Positions 6,113-13,146 of a stretch of 13,146 nucleotides of DNA are shown one piece after another. Both the position numbers and the translations under genes were made by a program. Source of the stretch: Chthoniobacterales bacterium (GTDB lineage Bacteria > Verrucomicrobiota > Verrucomicrobiia > Chthoniobacterales > UBA10450); contig JACCTI010000147.1 in the NCBI GenBank assembly GCA_013812515.1, positions 1 through 13,146 of the forward strand. Reading direction: 5' to 3'. Every line of letters starts with the position of its first letter. The stretch's first letter is position 1. Under the pieces are notes generated by a model. The model was not told where the DNA came from and searched no databases. It saw nothing but the letters and a program-made list of their open reading frames with translations.

Positions 6113-8344
6113 ATGAGCTTCGGCGCTCCAGAATGGCTTTGGGGATTGCTCGTGCTCCCGATCCTCCTGCTGCTCTTCCTGCGCGCAGAGAGTCGCAGCG
6201 CGAAGCGATTGCGGCACTTCGTGGCGCCGCGCCTCCTCGCGCAACTGGGAGCTACGGTTAACCATTTTCGGCGGCGGTTGCGCTTCGCTCTTCTCCTGCT
6301 CGGAATCGGCCTTGCGCTTGTTAGTCTGGCCAAGCCGCGGTGGGGCTACACGTTCGAAGAAGTGAAACGCAAAGGGCTCGATCTTCTCCTCGCAGTGGAT
6401 ACATCGCGCAGCATGCTCGCGAACGACGTTCCACCGAATCGGCTGCAACGCGTCAAGCTTGCCGCCCAGGATCTAATCCAGGAGCTGCGCGGCGATCGCA
6501 TCGGTCTGATCGCGTTTGCCGGCCGCGCCTTCGTGCAGGCGCCGCTCACGATCGACTATGACGCAGCCGTCGAGGCACTCACCGAGATCGACACAAACAC
6601 GATCCCGGAAGGTGGCACCAACATCTCCGAGGCAATCACGCTGGCCGTGAAAACCTTCGGTAAATCTGCGCTCGGGAACCGGGCATTAATCGTGTTTACC
6701 GACGGCGAGGAATTGGCCGGCGACTCGCTGAAGATCGCGCAACAAGCCGCCGATTCCGGCGTGCGCATCTTCACGATCGGGGTTGGCACGCCGGAGGGCT
6801 CGTTGATTCCGGTGCCGGCGCAGGGTGGCGGGACTGCATTTGTGAAAGATAGGGACGGCCAGGTGGTGAAGTCGAAGCTGGATGAGAAACGCCTCCGCGA
6901 AATCGCGGAGAGCACCGGTGGCATTTATCTCCCGCTCGGTAACGGACCCTCCGCGATGCAGCAGCTTTATCGCAACGGTTTGAGCAAATTGCAGGCTGGC
7001 GACATTGACACGCGCACCTCGCGGCAGCCGATCGAGCGTTATCAGTGGCCACTGGCCGGCGCCATCCTTGTGCTGGGCGCGTCATTGCTGATCAGCGAGC
7101 GAAAGCGGGCTTCTTCTTCTGTAGCGGCCGTCTCCGACCGCCGAACGCGTGCGACATTGCGGAACCGCGGTCATAGACCGCCGCTACCGGCGGCTGCCTT
7201 GATCCTTCTGCTTTTCACGCCCACTTTCACGCGCGCTGCTGCGCCCGGCCTGGAAGAATACCGGGCTGAACGTTTCCGCGAAGCGTACGAGCAGTTCCAG
7301 CAGACGCTGAAGGAACATCCGGAGACCCGCGCGCAAAATAAGATTCAATTCGATGCCGGCGCTGCGGCCTACAAAATGAAGGATTACGGCAAGGCGCTTG
7401 AATCCTTCAGCCAGGCGCTGCTCTCACCGGATACTTATCTGCAAAGCCGGAGCCATTACAATCTTGGCAACACCCTTTACCAGCGCGGCGAAGCGCAGAA
7501 ATCGGATGAGCAGAAGCTAAAAGAGTGGACCAATGCGCTGCAGCATTATGACCAGACTTTGAAGATCGAACCGGAGAACAAAGAGGCGAAAGAAAACGCC
7601 GAGTTCGTGAAGAACAAGATCGAGGAGCTGAAGAAAAAGCAGCAACAACCTTCCCCGACTCCTTCGCCGTCGCCAAGTCCGCAGGAAAAAAAAGATCAGC
7701 AGAAACAGGATCAGAACCAAGAGAAGGACAACAAGCAGCAGCAGGATAAGTCCGGGAAAGGCGACGACCAGAAGCCGCAAAACGGACAGGATCAATCCGA
7801 GAAGAAGGAGCAGAGCGAAGGCAAAGATCAGCAAGAACAGCCCGGCCAGAGCCCTTCGCCCTCACCCACTCCAGAGGAACAGCAGAAACAGCAAAGCGGT
7901 TCGCCATCACCTTCGCCGACGCAAAGTCCGGATGGAAAGGCGGGGAGCAGCCCAAGCCCGAGCCCTGGCCAGCAGGAAGAGGCATCACCCAGCCCCGCCG
8001 AGCAAGGCCCGAGTCCGTCACCTTCGCCGGGTGAAGGAAACGAATCCGCTTCACCTACACCATCGCCCGGCGAGGGCGAAGGCAACGGAGGCGCGAACGG
8101 CAGCCCGACACCGGCCGCGACACCAGCCAGCACCCCAGCAAAGAAGCCGACGGGGGATGTGAAGGGCACTTCGGAAGATCAACCGCCAGAAGATGCGGAG
8201 AACGGCGTTGAAGTAGAGCCGACGGAGGAAGGCCAGATGAGCGAGCAACAAGCCGAACGCCTCTTGCGTTCCATGCGCGACGAGGAAGCGCGTGTGCAGC
8301 TTGATGAACACCGAGCGGTGCGCCGTGTCTATAAGGACTGGTAG
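6113..8344 (+). CDS. BatB-BatC fusion: vWA domain plus TPR domain with disordered tail
   Basis: This 743-residue protein joins what are usually two genes. The BatB part (1-330) has membrane helices at about 8-23 and 57-72. Its vWA domain has a full MIDAS: DTSRS at 96-100, T169 in PEGGTN and D197 in FTDGEE. A third helix follows at about 313-328. Residues about 337-359 are encoded by a REP-like element. Next comes a hydrophobic stretch (360-376, ALILLLFTPTFTRAAA) that looks like the old BatC signal peptide. TPR-like helices follow (about 378-508), then a Ser/Pro and Gln/Lys-rich region (511-680). The closing conserved segment (707-743) has EQQAERLLRSMRDEE and ends in VYKDW, typical of BatC. 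The N-terminus MSFGAPEWLWGLL is normal for the family, supporting ATG 6113 even though a palindrome sits directly upstream and no ordinary Shine-Dalgarno site is present. TTG 7199 could act as a separate BatC start. Confidence 0.88.
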   Translation: MSFGAPEWLWGLLVLPILLLLFLRAESRSAKRLRHFVAPRLLAQLGATVNHFRRRLRFALLLLGIGLALVSLAKPRWGYTFEEVKRKGLDLLLAVDTSRSMLANDVPPNRLQRVKLAAQDLIQELRGDRIGLIAFAGRAFVQAPLTIDYDAAVEALTEIDTNTIPEGGTNISEAITLAVKTFGKSALGNRALIVFTDGEELAGDSLKIAQQAADSGVRIFTIGVGTPEGSLIPVPAQGGGTAFVKDRDGQVVKSKLDEKRLREIAESTGGIYLPLGNGPSAMQQLYRNGLSKLQAGDIDTRTSRQPIERYQWPLAGAILVLGASLLISERKRASSSVAAVSDRRTRATLRNRGHRPPLPAAALILLLFTPTFTRAAAPGLEEYRAERFREAYEQFQQTLKEHPETRAQNKIQFDAGAAAYKMKDYGKALESFSQALLSPDTYLQSRSHYNLGNTLYQRGEAQKSDEQKLKEWTNALQHYDQTLKIEPENKEAKENAEFVKNKIEELKKKQQQPSPTPSPSPSPQEKKDQQKQDQNQEKDNKQQQDKSGKGDDQKPQNGQDQSEKKEQSEGKDQQEQPGQSPSPSPTPEEQQKQQSGSPSPSPTQSPDGKAGSSPSPSPGQQEEASPSPAEQGPSPSPSPGEGNESASPTPSPGEGEGNGGANGSPTPAATPASTPAKKPTGDVKGTSEDQPPEDAENGVEVEPTEEGQMSEQQAERLLRSMRDEEARVQLDEHRAVRRVYKDW
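7121..7187 (+). repeat. REP-like palindromic element inside the batB-batC coding region
   Basis: The ends form an inverted repeat: GTAGCGGCCGTC (7121-7132) against GACCGCCGCTAC (7176-7187), with one mismatch. Each half is also a hairpin: CGGCCGTC/GACCGCCG (7125-7132 with 7136-7143, one mismatch, loop TCC) and GCGGTC/GACCGC (7167-7172 with 7176-7181, loop ATA). The whole is 67 bp and is translated without a stop as part of an arginine-rich linker. From memory, GTAGCGGCGGTC...GACCGCCGCTAC units are frequent in soil Verrucomicrobia, usually between genes. I saw no tyrosine transposase (RAYT) gene in the window. Confidence 0.85.
7643..8152 (+). repeat. Low-complexity Ser/Pro and Gln/Lys coding region of batB-batC
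   Basis: Residues 511-680 alternate PSPSPSP or PTPSPS blocks with Q/K/E/D-rich blocks such as KKDQQKQDQNQEKD. Later units repeat PSPSPGEG with small changes. The DNA is made of imperfect short repeats (for example TCGCCGTCGCC and CAGCAGGA) and is likely prone to slippage. BatC proteins commonly have charged, disordered C-terminal tails; this one is long. It probably acts as a flexible linker before the conserved last 37 residues. Confidence 0.85.
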
Positions 8345-8347
8345 GTC

Positions 8348-8368
8348 CGACGAGTTGATCGTTCGTCG
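8348..8368 (+). repeat. Short inverted repeat between batB-batC and batD
   Basis: CGACGA (8348-8353) pairs perfectly with TCGTCG (8363-8368) across nine bases, in the 46-base gap before batD. No T-run follows. It could be a weak RNA hairpin or chance. Confidence 0.25.
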
Positions 8369-8380
8369 TTGATGGATGAT

Positions 8381-8385
8381 GAAGG
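8381..8385 (+). promoter_or_regulatory. Ribosome binding site selecting the batD start at 8391
   Basis: GAAGG lies five bases before ATG 8391. The in-frame ATGs at 8376 and 8379 lack such a site. The choice also gives a compact signal peptide, so 8391 is preferred. Confidence 0.55.
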
Positions 8386-8390
8386 TGCCG

Positions 8391-10253
8391 ATGCTTGCGT
8401 TGCGTATCCAAGTTTTGCTTCTCGCCTTCTTCGCGATCGCTGGTTTCAGCGCGGCGAGAGCTGCGGAATCGCCCAGCGTGACCGCGGTTCTGACCGATTC
8501 GGAAACAACGCTGGGCCGTCCGGTGCAGTTGGAAATTCAGGTCACCGGCGTTTCGAATCCGAAGCCGCCTGGCGAAATCAATGTGGATGGACTCGACATT
8601 CGTTCCGCCGGCGTTTCGCGCCAGTACTCGATGCAAAACTTCGGCGTCAACTACAGCTTCACATACAACTACACGATCATGCCGTTGCGACCCGGCGCGT
8701 TTAGAATTCCGCCGCAGGTGATCGATGTTGCCGGCAAAGTTCTCCGCACGCCGGAGCTGACATTGAACGTCGTCAATTCGACGGGTGGACAATCCGCCGG
8801 CCGCAGCCGCGGCAGCAACAACCGCGACGCAAACGTGGATCCGGCGCAGATCGGTTTCGTTGAAATGATCTTGCCGAAGAACACCGCGTATGTCGGCGAG
8901 ATGGTCCCGGTGCAAATCCGGCTGGGCTTGAACATGCGCGCGCCTGTCGAGTCGTTAGGCAGCGGAATGCAAATTGCCGGCCAGGGATTCACCACGCAGA
9001 AGATGCCGGAGCCGCGCCAAACTGTGGAAACGATCAACGGCCGCTCGTATCAGGTGTTCATCTTCAAAACGGCCATTTCCGCCGCGCGCACGGGCAAACT
9101 CGAGATTGGTCCGGCGGAAATCACCCCAGTCGTTCGTGTGGCGCGCAGTGGTCAGCGCAATCCCAGTCTGCCGCGGGATCTTTTCGATGACCCGTTCTTC
9201 AACAACTTCTTCAACGATCCGGCCTTTGCGCCTTCCATGCCGAAGGAGGTGCCGTTGAAAAGCACGTCGACCACTCTGGAGGTGAAGCCACTCCCGCCCA
9301 ATGCTCCGGCCGGTTTCGCTGGTGCGGTTGGGAGCTTCACGCTCAAGGTCGATGCGAGCCCAAAGAAAGCGCAGGTCGGCGATCCCATCACCGTCACGGC
9401 CACGGTGATTGGCCGAGGTAATTTCGATCGCGTGACCGCGCCGGCTCTCGAGGACGAGCGCGGCTGGCACCAATATCCGCCTTCGGACAAGTTCAAGCAG
9501 GACGACGATGTCGGGATCAGCGGTGCAAAAACGTTTGAAACAGCCGTCAGCGCGAAGGAGCGGAAAAGTAAGGTTCCGCCGCTTGCGTTCACGTTTTTCG
9601 ACCCGGTGAAGGAGGCTTACGCGACGCTGAAGAGTGAAGAGATTCCGCTCACGATCGAAGGCGCTCCTTCGACGCTCGGGAGCGCAAGTGCCGCCGCAGG
9701 TCCGCGAGCGACGAGTCCGACACCGGCGGTTTCCGCAACTCCGGTTCCCGCCAGGCAGGAGCAGGACATTCTCTATCAGATGAACGAGCGGCCTGCGGTG
9801 GTCGCGAACTTCACGCCGTTGTACCGGCAACGCTCGTTCTGGCTGGCCCAACTTTTGCCGCTGCTTGCGCTGCTCGGATGGGTTGGGCTGAACTTGCAGC
9901 GGGCGCGCGCCGGAAATCGGGAAGCGCAGCGCCTGGGCCAGTTGCACCAGGAAGCGGCGGAGTTGCAGCGCAAATTGCGCCGCAATGGATCCACCCCGCA
10001 AGAGTATGTGGCGGACGCTTCACGCGCGGTGCAGTTGAAAACGGCCATCGCGCGGAACGTGGACCCGAACGCCGTTGATGCGGAGACAGCCGCGGCAGCC
10101 TTTCGTCTCGACGAGGAGAAGCGCGCGCGCCTCCAAAGTTTGTTCCGTGAAAGTGACGAACTGCGCTACAGCGGTGGGCGCAACGGCGGGGCCGCGCTCT
10201 CACCCGAGAAGCGCCAGCAAATTCTTGATCTGATTGATCAACTGCACGCATGA
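8391..10253 (+). CDS. batD: BatD-like envelope protein
   Basis: BatD proteins are exported, beta-rich proteins anchored by a C-terminal helix and always found with BatA/BatB. This 620-residue protein has a signal peptide (1-24, cleavage probably after ARA), then immunoglobulin-like beta domains over about 27-425. One region is typical of BatD: the Phe/Asp-rich FDDPFFNNFFNDPAF (265-279). A Ser/Thr/Pro/Ala linker (about 426-455) leads to a membrane helix (482-502) and a helical, probably cytoplasmic, tail (503-620). Start ATG 8391 is supported by GAAGG five bases upstream. The stop overlaps the batE start as ATGA, so translation is probably coupled. Its molecular role is not established; it may hold or present the BatA/BatB vWA domains at the membrane. 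Confidence 0.88.
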   Translation: MLALRIQVLLLAFFAIAGFSAARAAESPSVTAVLTDSETTLGRPVQLEIQVTGVSNPKPPGEINVDGLDIRSAGVSRQYSMQNFGVNYSFTYNYTIMPLRPGAFRIPPQVIDVAGKVLRTPELTLNVVNSTGGQSAGRSRGSNNRDANVDPAQIGFVEMILPKNTAYVGEMVPVQIRLGLNMRAPVESLGSGMQIAGQGFTTQKMPEPRQTVETINGRSYQVFIFKTAISAARTGKLEIGPAEITPVVRVARSGQRNPSLPRDLFDDPFFNNFFNDPAFAPSMPKEVPLKSTSTTLEVKPLPPNAPAGFAGAVGSFTLKVDASPKKAQVGDPITVTATVIGRGNFDRVTAPALEDERGWHQYPPSDKFKQDDDVGISGAKTFETAVSAKERKSKVPPLAFTFFDPVKEAYATLKSEEIPLTIEGAPSTLGSASAAAGPRATSPTPAVSATPVPARQEQDILYQMNERPAVVANFTPLYRQRSFWLAQLLPLLALLGWVGLNLQRARAGNREAQRLGQLHQEAAELQRKLRRNGSTPQEYVADASRAVQLKTAIARNVDPNAVDAETAAAAFRLDEEKRARLQSLFRESDELRYSGGRNGGAALSPEKRQQILDLIDQLHA

Positions 10254-11008
10254 AGAGGTCCCTCTTTTATCCCTCGTTAGGCTGCGTCTTCCTCGCACTT
10301 CTCCTGTGCCTCGCAGACACGGTTCATGCGCAGGAAGCGGATGCCTTCGCTCGCGCGAATCAGGAGTTTGCCGCGGGGCGTTTTGGCGAGGCCCTTGATC
10401 TCTACAACGGCCTCGTTAACCGCGGTGAAATGAGCACGGCTCTTTTTTACAACATCGGGAACACCTGGTATCGCAGCGGCGATCTCGGACAGGCAATTCT
10501 CAACTACGAACGCGCACTGGTGCTTGAGCCGCATCATCCCGAAGCAGAGGCGAATCTTCGCCTCGTTCGCGATAAGGCACGCGCACTCGAGCTTCGCCGA
10601 AACTCGGTCGAGCGCGCAGTCGGGCGCGGCACTTCCGCGCAATATGCAATCGCAGTCGCTGTGAGTTTTTGGGTCGCTGCCTTCGCCCTTGCTGGATGGC
10701 TTCTGGCGCGGCGGCGGTCCTCTACACTCGTGGCGATCCTCTCGTTGTCGGTGCTGTTGCTGGCGGGGTGTGGTTACGCACTTTACCTCCTGGAAACCGG
10801 CGCGAACGGCGGCGCGCTCGCGATCGTCACTGCAAAAACCACGGAAGCGCGGCTTGCGACCGCGGACAATGCCGGAACGGTGCTGGCTCTGCCGCCCGGC
10901 AGCGAAATCAAGATTTTGAGCACACGCGGAGACTGGTCTTACGCTGCGCTGCCGAACAATCTCCGAGGTTGGATTCCCGCGAAGAATGCTCAACAGGTGC
11001 GGATGTAA
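10250..11008 (+). CDS. batE: BatE-like TPR and SH3-like membrane protein
   Basis: The 252-residue protein starts with a signal peptide (1-27, ending VHA). It continues with two or three TPR helical pairs (about 30-105, including ALFYNIGNTWYRSGDLGQAI) and two membrane helices (about 133-153 and 158-181). It ends in a small beta-rich domain (about 188-248) that resembles a bacterial SH3 domain, with GDWSYAALPNNLRGWIP. This order matches BatE, the last gene of many Bat operons, thought to offer protein-binding surfaces for the complex. It overlaps batD by four bases (ATGA), which fixes the start. No terminator follows in the next 86 bases. Confidence 0.87.
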   Translation: MKRSLFYPSLGCVFLALLLCLADTVHAQEADAFARANQEFAAGRFGEALDLYNGLVNRGEMSTALFYNIGNTWYRSGDLGQAILNYERALVLEPHHPEAEANLRLVRDKARALELRRNSVERAVGRGTSAQYAIAVAVSFWVAAFALAGWLLARRRSSTLVAILSLSVLLLAGCGYALYLLETGANGGALAIVTAKTTEARLATADNAGTVLALPPGSEIKILSTRGDWSYAALPNNLRGWIPAKNAQQVRM

Positions 11009-11094
11009 ATTCATCCGTAGCCGACGCTCTCGCTGCCAATACTTCATGGGCGCGGAGACATTGAACCGCGGCATCGGTAACAACCTGCGATAAC

Positions 11095-12216
11095 TTGTCG
11101 GTAGCAAAGAACCAGGCAGCTTCGCGGCGCATCAAGCGTCCGCGCTCCAGAAGCGCAGCAAAGAAGCAACGTGAGACGCGCGGCAATCCGCTGAAGCTCG
11201 GCTTCGCGGTGAAAGTGCTCGGAGCCGCGGGGCTAAAGAGCAACGACAGCCGGCGCTGGCAGCAAGGGCCGCATCTGCGCGTCTCACTCAAATACCTGCA
11301 CAAGATTCTCGATTATCTCGAAGCAAACGGCATCCGCATGTACCGGATGTCGTCAGACATTGCGCCCTATGTGACGCACCCGGACATGCCGCAGCTCCAT
11401 GGCATGATCGAAGAATGCGCGGAGGAGCTGAAGGCGCTCGGCAAACGGGCGCGAACGCTGGGCCTGCGGCTCTCGTTCCATCCCTCGCAGTTTATTGTCC
11501 TGAACAGCCCCGACCCGGTCCTCGTGCAGAAAAGCATTGCCGATCTCGCAGCGCAGACACAGATGCTAGACCTGATGGAGCTCGGCCCCGAAGCCGTTCT
11601 GGTTGTCCACGCCGGCGGAACGTACGGCGACATTGATACTGGCTCCGTCCGCTGGATCGAAACCTACAAGCTTCTCGCGCCCGCCATTCGACGCCGCCTC
11701 GTGCTGGAGAACGATGATTTGCGCTACAGCGCGTCTGATGTGCTGAAGATCCATGAAGCGACAGGCGTGCCGCTGATTTTCGATCATCAACATTTCTGGT
11801 GCTTGAATCCGGAGCGACTCGAACCGCGCAAAACCGTGGAGCGTTTTCTCGCGACATGGCCACGGGGAGTCCGGCCGAAGATTCACTTCTCATCACCTCG
11901 AACCGAGTTGCGCGAACTGAAGCGCAAGAATCGAAAGACGAAGAAAAAGATGGTCGTCCTGCAGCCGCCGGTCTGGACCGGTCACGCAGATTTCTGTCAG
12001 CCGTTTGAATTCATCGGCATGATGCGGCTGCTCGACGGCTTAAAGTTCGATGTCATGCTCGAGGCAAAATCGAAGGACCTGGCGTTGCTGCGCCTCGAGC
12101 GTGATCTACAGCGCTACGCGCCGGACGTCGCGAAACGTTTCGGTTTGGAACCGGCCAAAGAGCTGCGCGAAGAGCCTGCGACGATCGAGATCGCCGCGCC
12201 CGCCGACGAGCTCTAG
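11095..12216 (+). CDS. uvsE: UV damage endonuclease (UVDE family)
   Basis: UVDE nicks DNA 5' of UV photoproducts and some other lesions, starting a repair route independent of UvrABC. The catalytic domain begins at about residue 34 (LKLGFAVKVLG) in a protein of up to 373 residues. It is a TIM-barrel enzyme with a metal cluster. Likely ligands visible here are H129 and Q132 (FHPSQF), H172 (VHAGG), E205 (LENDD), D230 and H233 (FDHQH), K262 and H264 (KIHFSSPRTE), H297 (GHADF) and E323 (MLEAKSKD). All expected motifs are present. The start is uncertain: an in-frame stop lies at 11062-11064, and the only usual start codon before the domain is TTG 11095, with no Shine-Dalgarno site. That start adds a basic 33-residue tail rich in Arg and Lys. 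The gene stands 86 bases after batE and may be read through from the operon. Confidence 0.93.
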   Translation: MSVAKNQAASRRIKRPRSRSAAKKQRETRGNPLKLGFAVKVLGAAGLKSNDSRRWQQGPHLRVSLKYLHKILDYLEANGIRMYRMSSDIAPYVTHPDMPQLHGMIEECAEELKALGKRARTLGLRLSFHPSQFIVLNSPDPVLVQKSIADLAAQTQMLDLMELGPEAVLVVHAGGTYGDIDTGSVRWIETYKLLAPAIRRRLVLENDDLRYSASDVLKIHEATGVPLIFDHQHFWCLNPERLEPRKTVERFLATWPRGVRPKIHFSSPRTELRELKRKNRKTKKKMVVLQPPVWTGHADFCQPFEFIGMMRLLDGLKFDVMLEAKSKDLALLRLERDLQRYAPDVAKRFGLEPAKELREEPATIEIAAPADEL

Positions 12217-12275
12217 GGGGCCCGGCACGGGGTTGCGGGGTTGAGAAGGACTGATTTGTCCACATCTTGCAGCGC

Positions 12276-13146
12276 ATGAACGCGGAGATGGATGTCGGGA
12301 CAAACAAGAAAGCGTTTCAGATAAATCTCGACCAGAAGAAGTACGGCACGTTTGCTGAGATCGGGGCCGGGCAGGAGGTCGCACGACGATTTTTTCACGT
12401 CGGCGGCGCCGCGGGCACAGTGGCGAAGACCATGTCGGCCTATGACATGACGTTCAGCGACGCCATCTACGGCACGGCCGATCGTTACGTCAGCCGGAAC
12501 CGCTTGCGCACAATGCTCGATCACGAATACAAGCTTCTGGTCGAGCGGTTGGATGCGAAATTCGGCGGTGAACGCACGTTCTTCGTCTTCGCCGACACGG
12601 TCGCGGCGCGCAGCTTTAAGCAGCATAACGAATCGCACGGCTGGCTCGGTGTTCGCTTTCAAAGTGAGACCCGCAGCGCGCCGAGCGAGATCATCATTCA
12701 CGTGAGGATGCTGGATGAAGCGAACGTCGACCAGCAGGAGGCGCTTGGCGTAGTGGGCGTGAACCTGCTCTACGGTGCTTTCTACTACCACCAGCCGGAG
12801 AAGCTGATCGCCTCTCTCCAGGAGAACCTCGCGGACGAGCGCATCCAAGTGGACATGGTCAAGTTCTCCGGGCCAGACTATGCGAACGTCGACAACCGTC
12901 TCATGAGCCTCCAACTCGTGAGTCAGGGTCTAACGAACGCAGTGATGTTCACAGCCGACGGCGAGTCCGTGCAGCCCGCGGAGGTTTTTTACAAGAAAGC
13001 CATTTTAGTCGAGCGGGGAAGTTTTCGCCCTGTCACCTACGCGACGAACGACATGCTGAACGGCGCGCGGGCTGTCTTCCTCAATCAATGCGAATACTCG
13101 GAGAACGATCTCGTTGTCCTGATGGAGATGACGCTCGAGAACCTGC
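12276..13146 (+). CDS. Conserved protein of unknown function, 5' part only
   Basis: An uninterrupted frame runs 290 codons from ATG 12276 to the right edge; the stop lies outside. ATG 12288 is an alternative start with GGAG directly before it. The sequence includes QINLDQKKYGTFAEIGAGQE, FFHVGGAAGTVAKTMSAYDM and SHGWLGVRFQ, followed by a mixed alpha/beta region. From memory, a close family exists in many bacteria, with names such as nicotinate-nucleotide adenylyltransferase or TonB-dependent receptor attached by automatic pipelines. I see no HxGH nucleotidyltransferase motif, signal peptide or beta-barrel pattern that would support either. It looks cytoplasmic. The gap to uvsE (59 bases) is G-rich and holds no clear promoter. 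The function is unknown. Confidence 0.85.
   Translation, partial: MNAEMDVGTNKKAFQINLDQKKYGTFAEIGAGQEVARRFFHVGGAAGTVAKTMSAYDMTFSDAIYGTADRYVSRNRLRTMLDHEYKLLVERLDAKFGGERTFFVFADTVAARSFKQHNESHGWLGVRFQSETRSAPSEIIIHVRMLDEANVDQQEALGVVGVNLLYGAFYYHQPEKLIASLQENLADERIQVDMVKFSGPDYANVDNRLMSLQLVSQGLTNAVMFTADGESVQPAEVFYKKAILVERGSFRPVTYATNDMLNGARAVFLNQCEYSENDLVVLMEMTLENL

Noticed and set aside
8055..8915. Minus-strand 286-residue open frame
   Set aside because: It spans the end of batB-batC and the start of batD on the other strand. It has no recognisable domain and an odd composition.
8955..10001. Minus-strand 348-residue open frame
   Set aside because: It is long but antisense to batD, which has a signal peptide, ribosome site and family features; the translation is Arg-rich shadow sequence.
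10908..11303. Minus-strand 131-residue frame covering the batE-uvsE gap
   Set aside because: Only its middle lies outside known genes and I recognise no family. It may be chance.
12216..12240. G-rich stretch after uvsE as a G-quadruplex
   Set aside because: Only three runs of three or more G are present, so the usual four-run pattern is not met.
12213..12914. Minus-strand 233-residue open frame near the right edge
   Set aside because: It is antisense to the conserved plus-strand gene starting at 12276, which is open to the edge and has family-like motifs.

Overview
The window is GC-rich, gene-dense bacterial chromosome. It contains housekeeping genes (tRNA-Leu, pgsA, der) and one long co-directional MoxR/Bat operon. 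Two kinds of short palindromic repeat are present: a 73-bp near-perfect inverted repeat and GTAGCGG...CCGCTAC elements built of two hairpins. From memory, such repeats together with this gene content point to a soil member of the Verrucomicrobiota (Spartobacteria/Chthoniobacterales, Udaeobacter-like). That placement is an inference and no database was consulted.

Layout. Positions 1-45 hold the 5' half of a tRNA-Leu(UAA) on the minus strand, with a plausible promoter just outside it. pgsA (184-789) and der (835-2205) follow on the plus strand; they supply phosphatidylglycerol synthesis and 50S ribosome assembly. A REP-like two-hairpin sequence fills most of the der-moxR gap. From 2328 to 11008 lies the operon: moxR (AAA+ ATPase), a DUF58 protein, a small DUF4381-type membrane protein, batA (vWA), a batB-batC fusion (vWA plus TPR plus a long Ser/Pro/Gln/Lys-rich tail), batD and batE (TPR plus SH3-like). 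One small gene on the opposite strand (3328-3561) is wedged between moxR and the DUF58 gene. After the operon come a UV-damage endonuclease (uvsE, 11095-12216) and the first 290 codons of a conserved protein of unknown function that runs off the right edge.

How the genes work together. MoxR ATPases act with vWA-domain partners as chaperone-like machines. The Bat proteins are membrane-anchored, with vWA, TPR and beta-rich domains outside or at the membrane, and are linked in other bacteria to envelope stress and oxygen tolerance. All the usual parts are here and look intact, so the operon is probably functional. Its substrate cannot be read from the sequence.

The most unusual points are the repeats. 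One palindrome abuts the start codon of the batB-batC gene. A second element is translated in frame exactly where BatB should end and BatC begin, which suggests that a repeat insertion created the gene fusion. I found no CRISPR array, transposase gene, phage gene or convincing rho-independent terminator.
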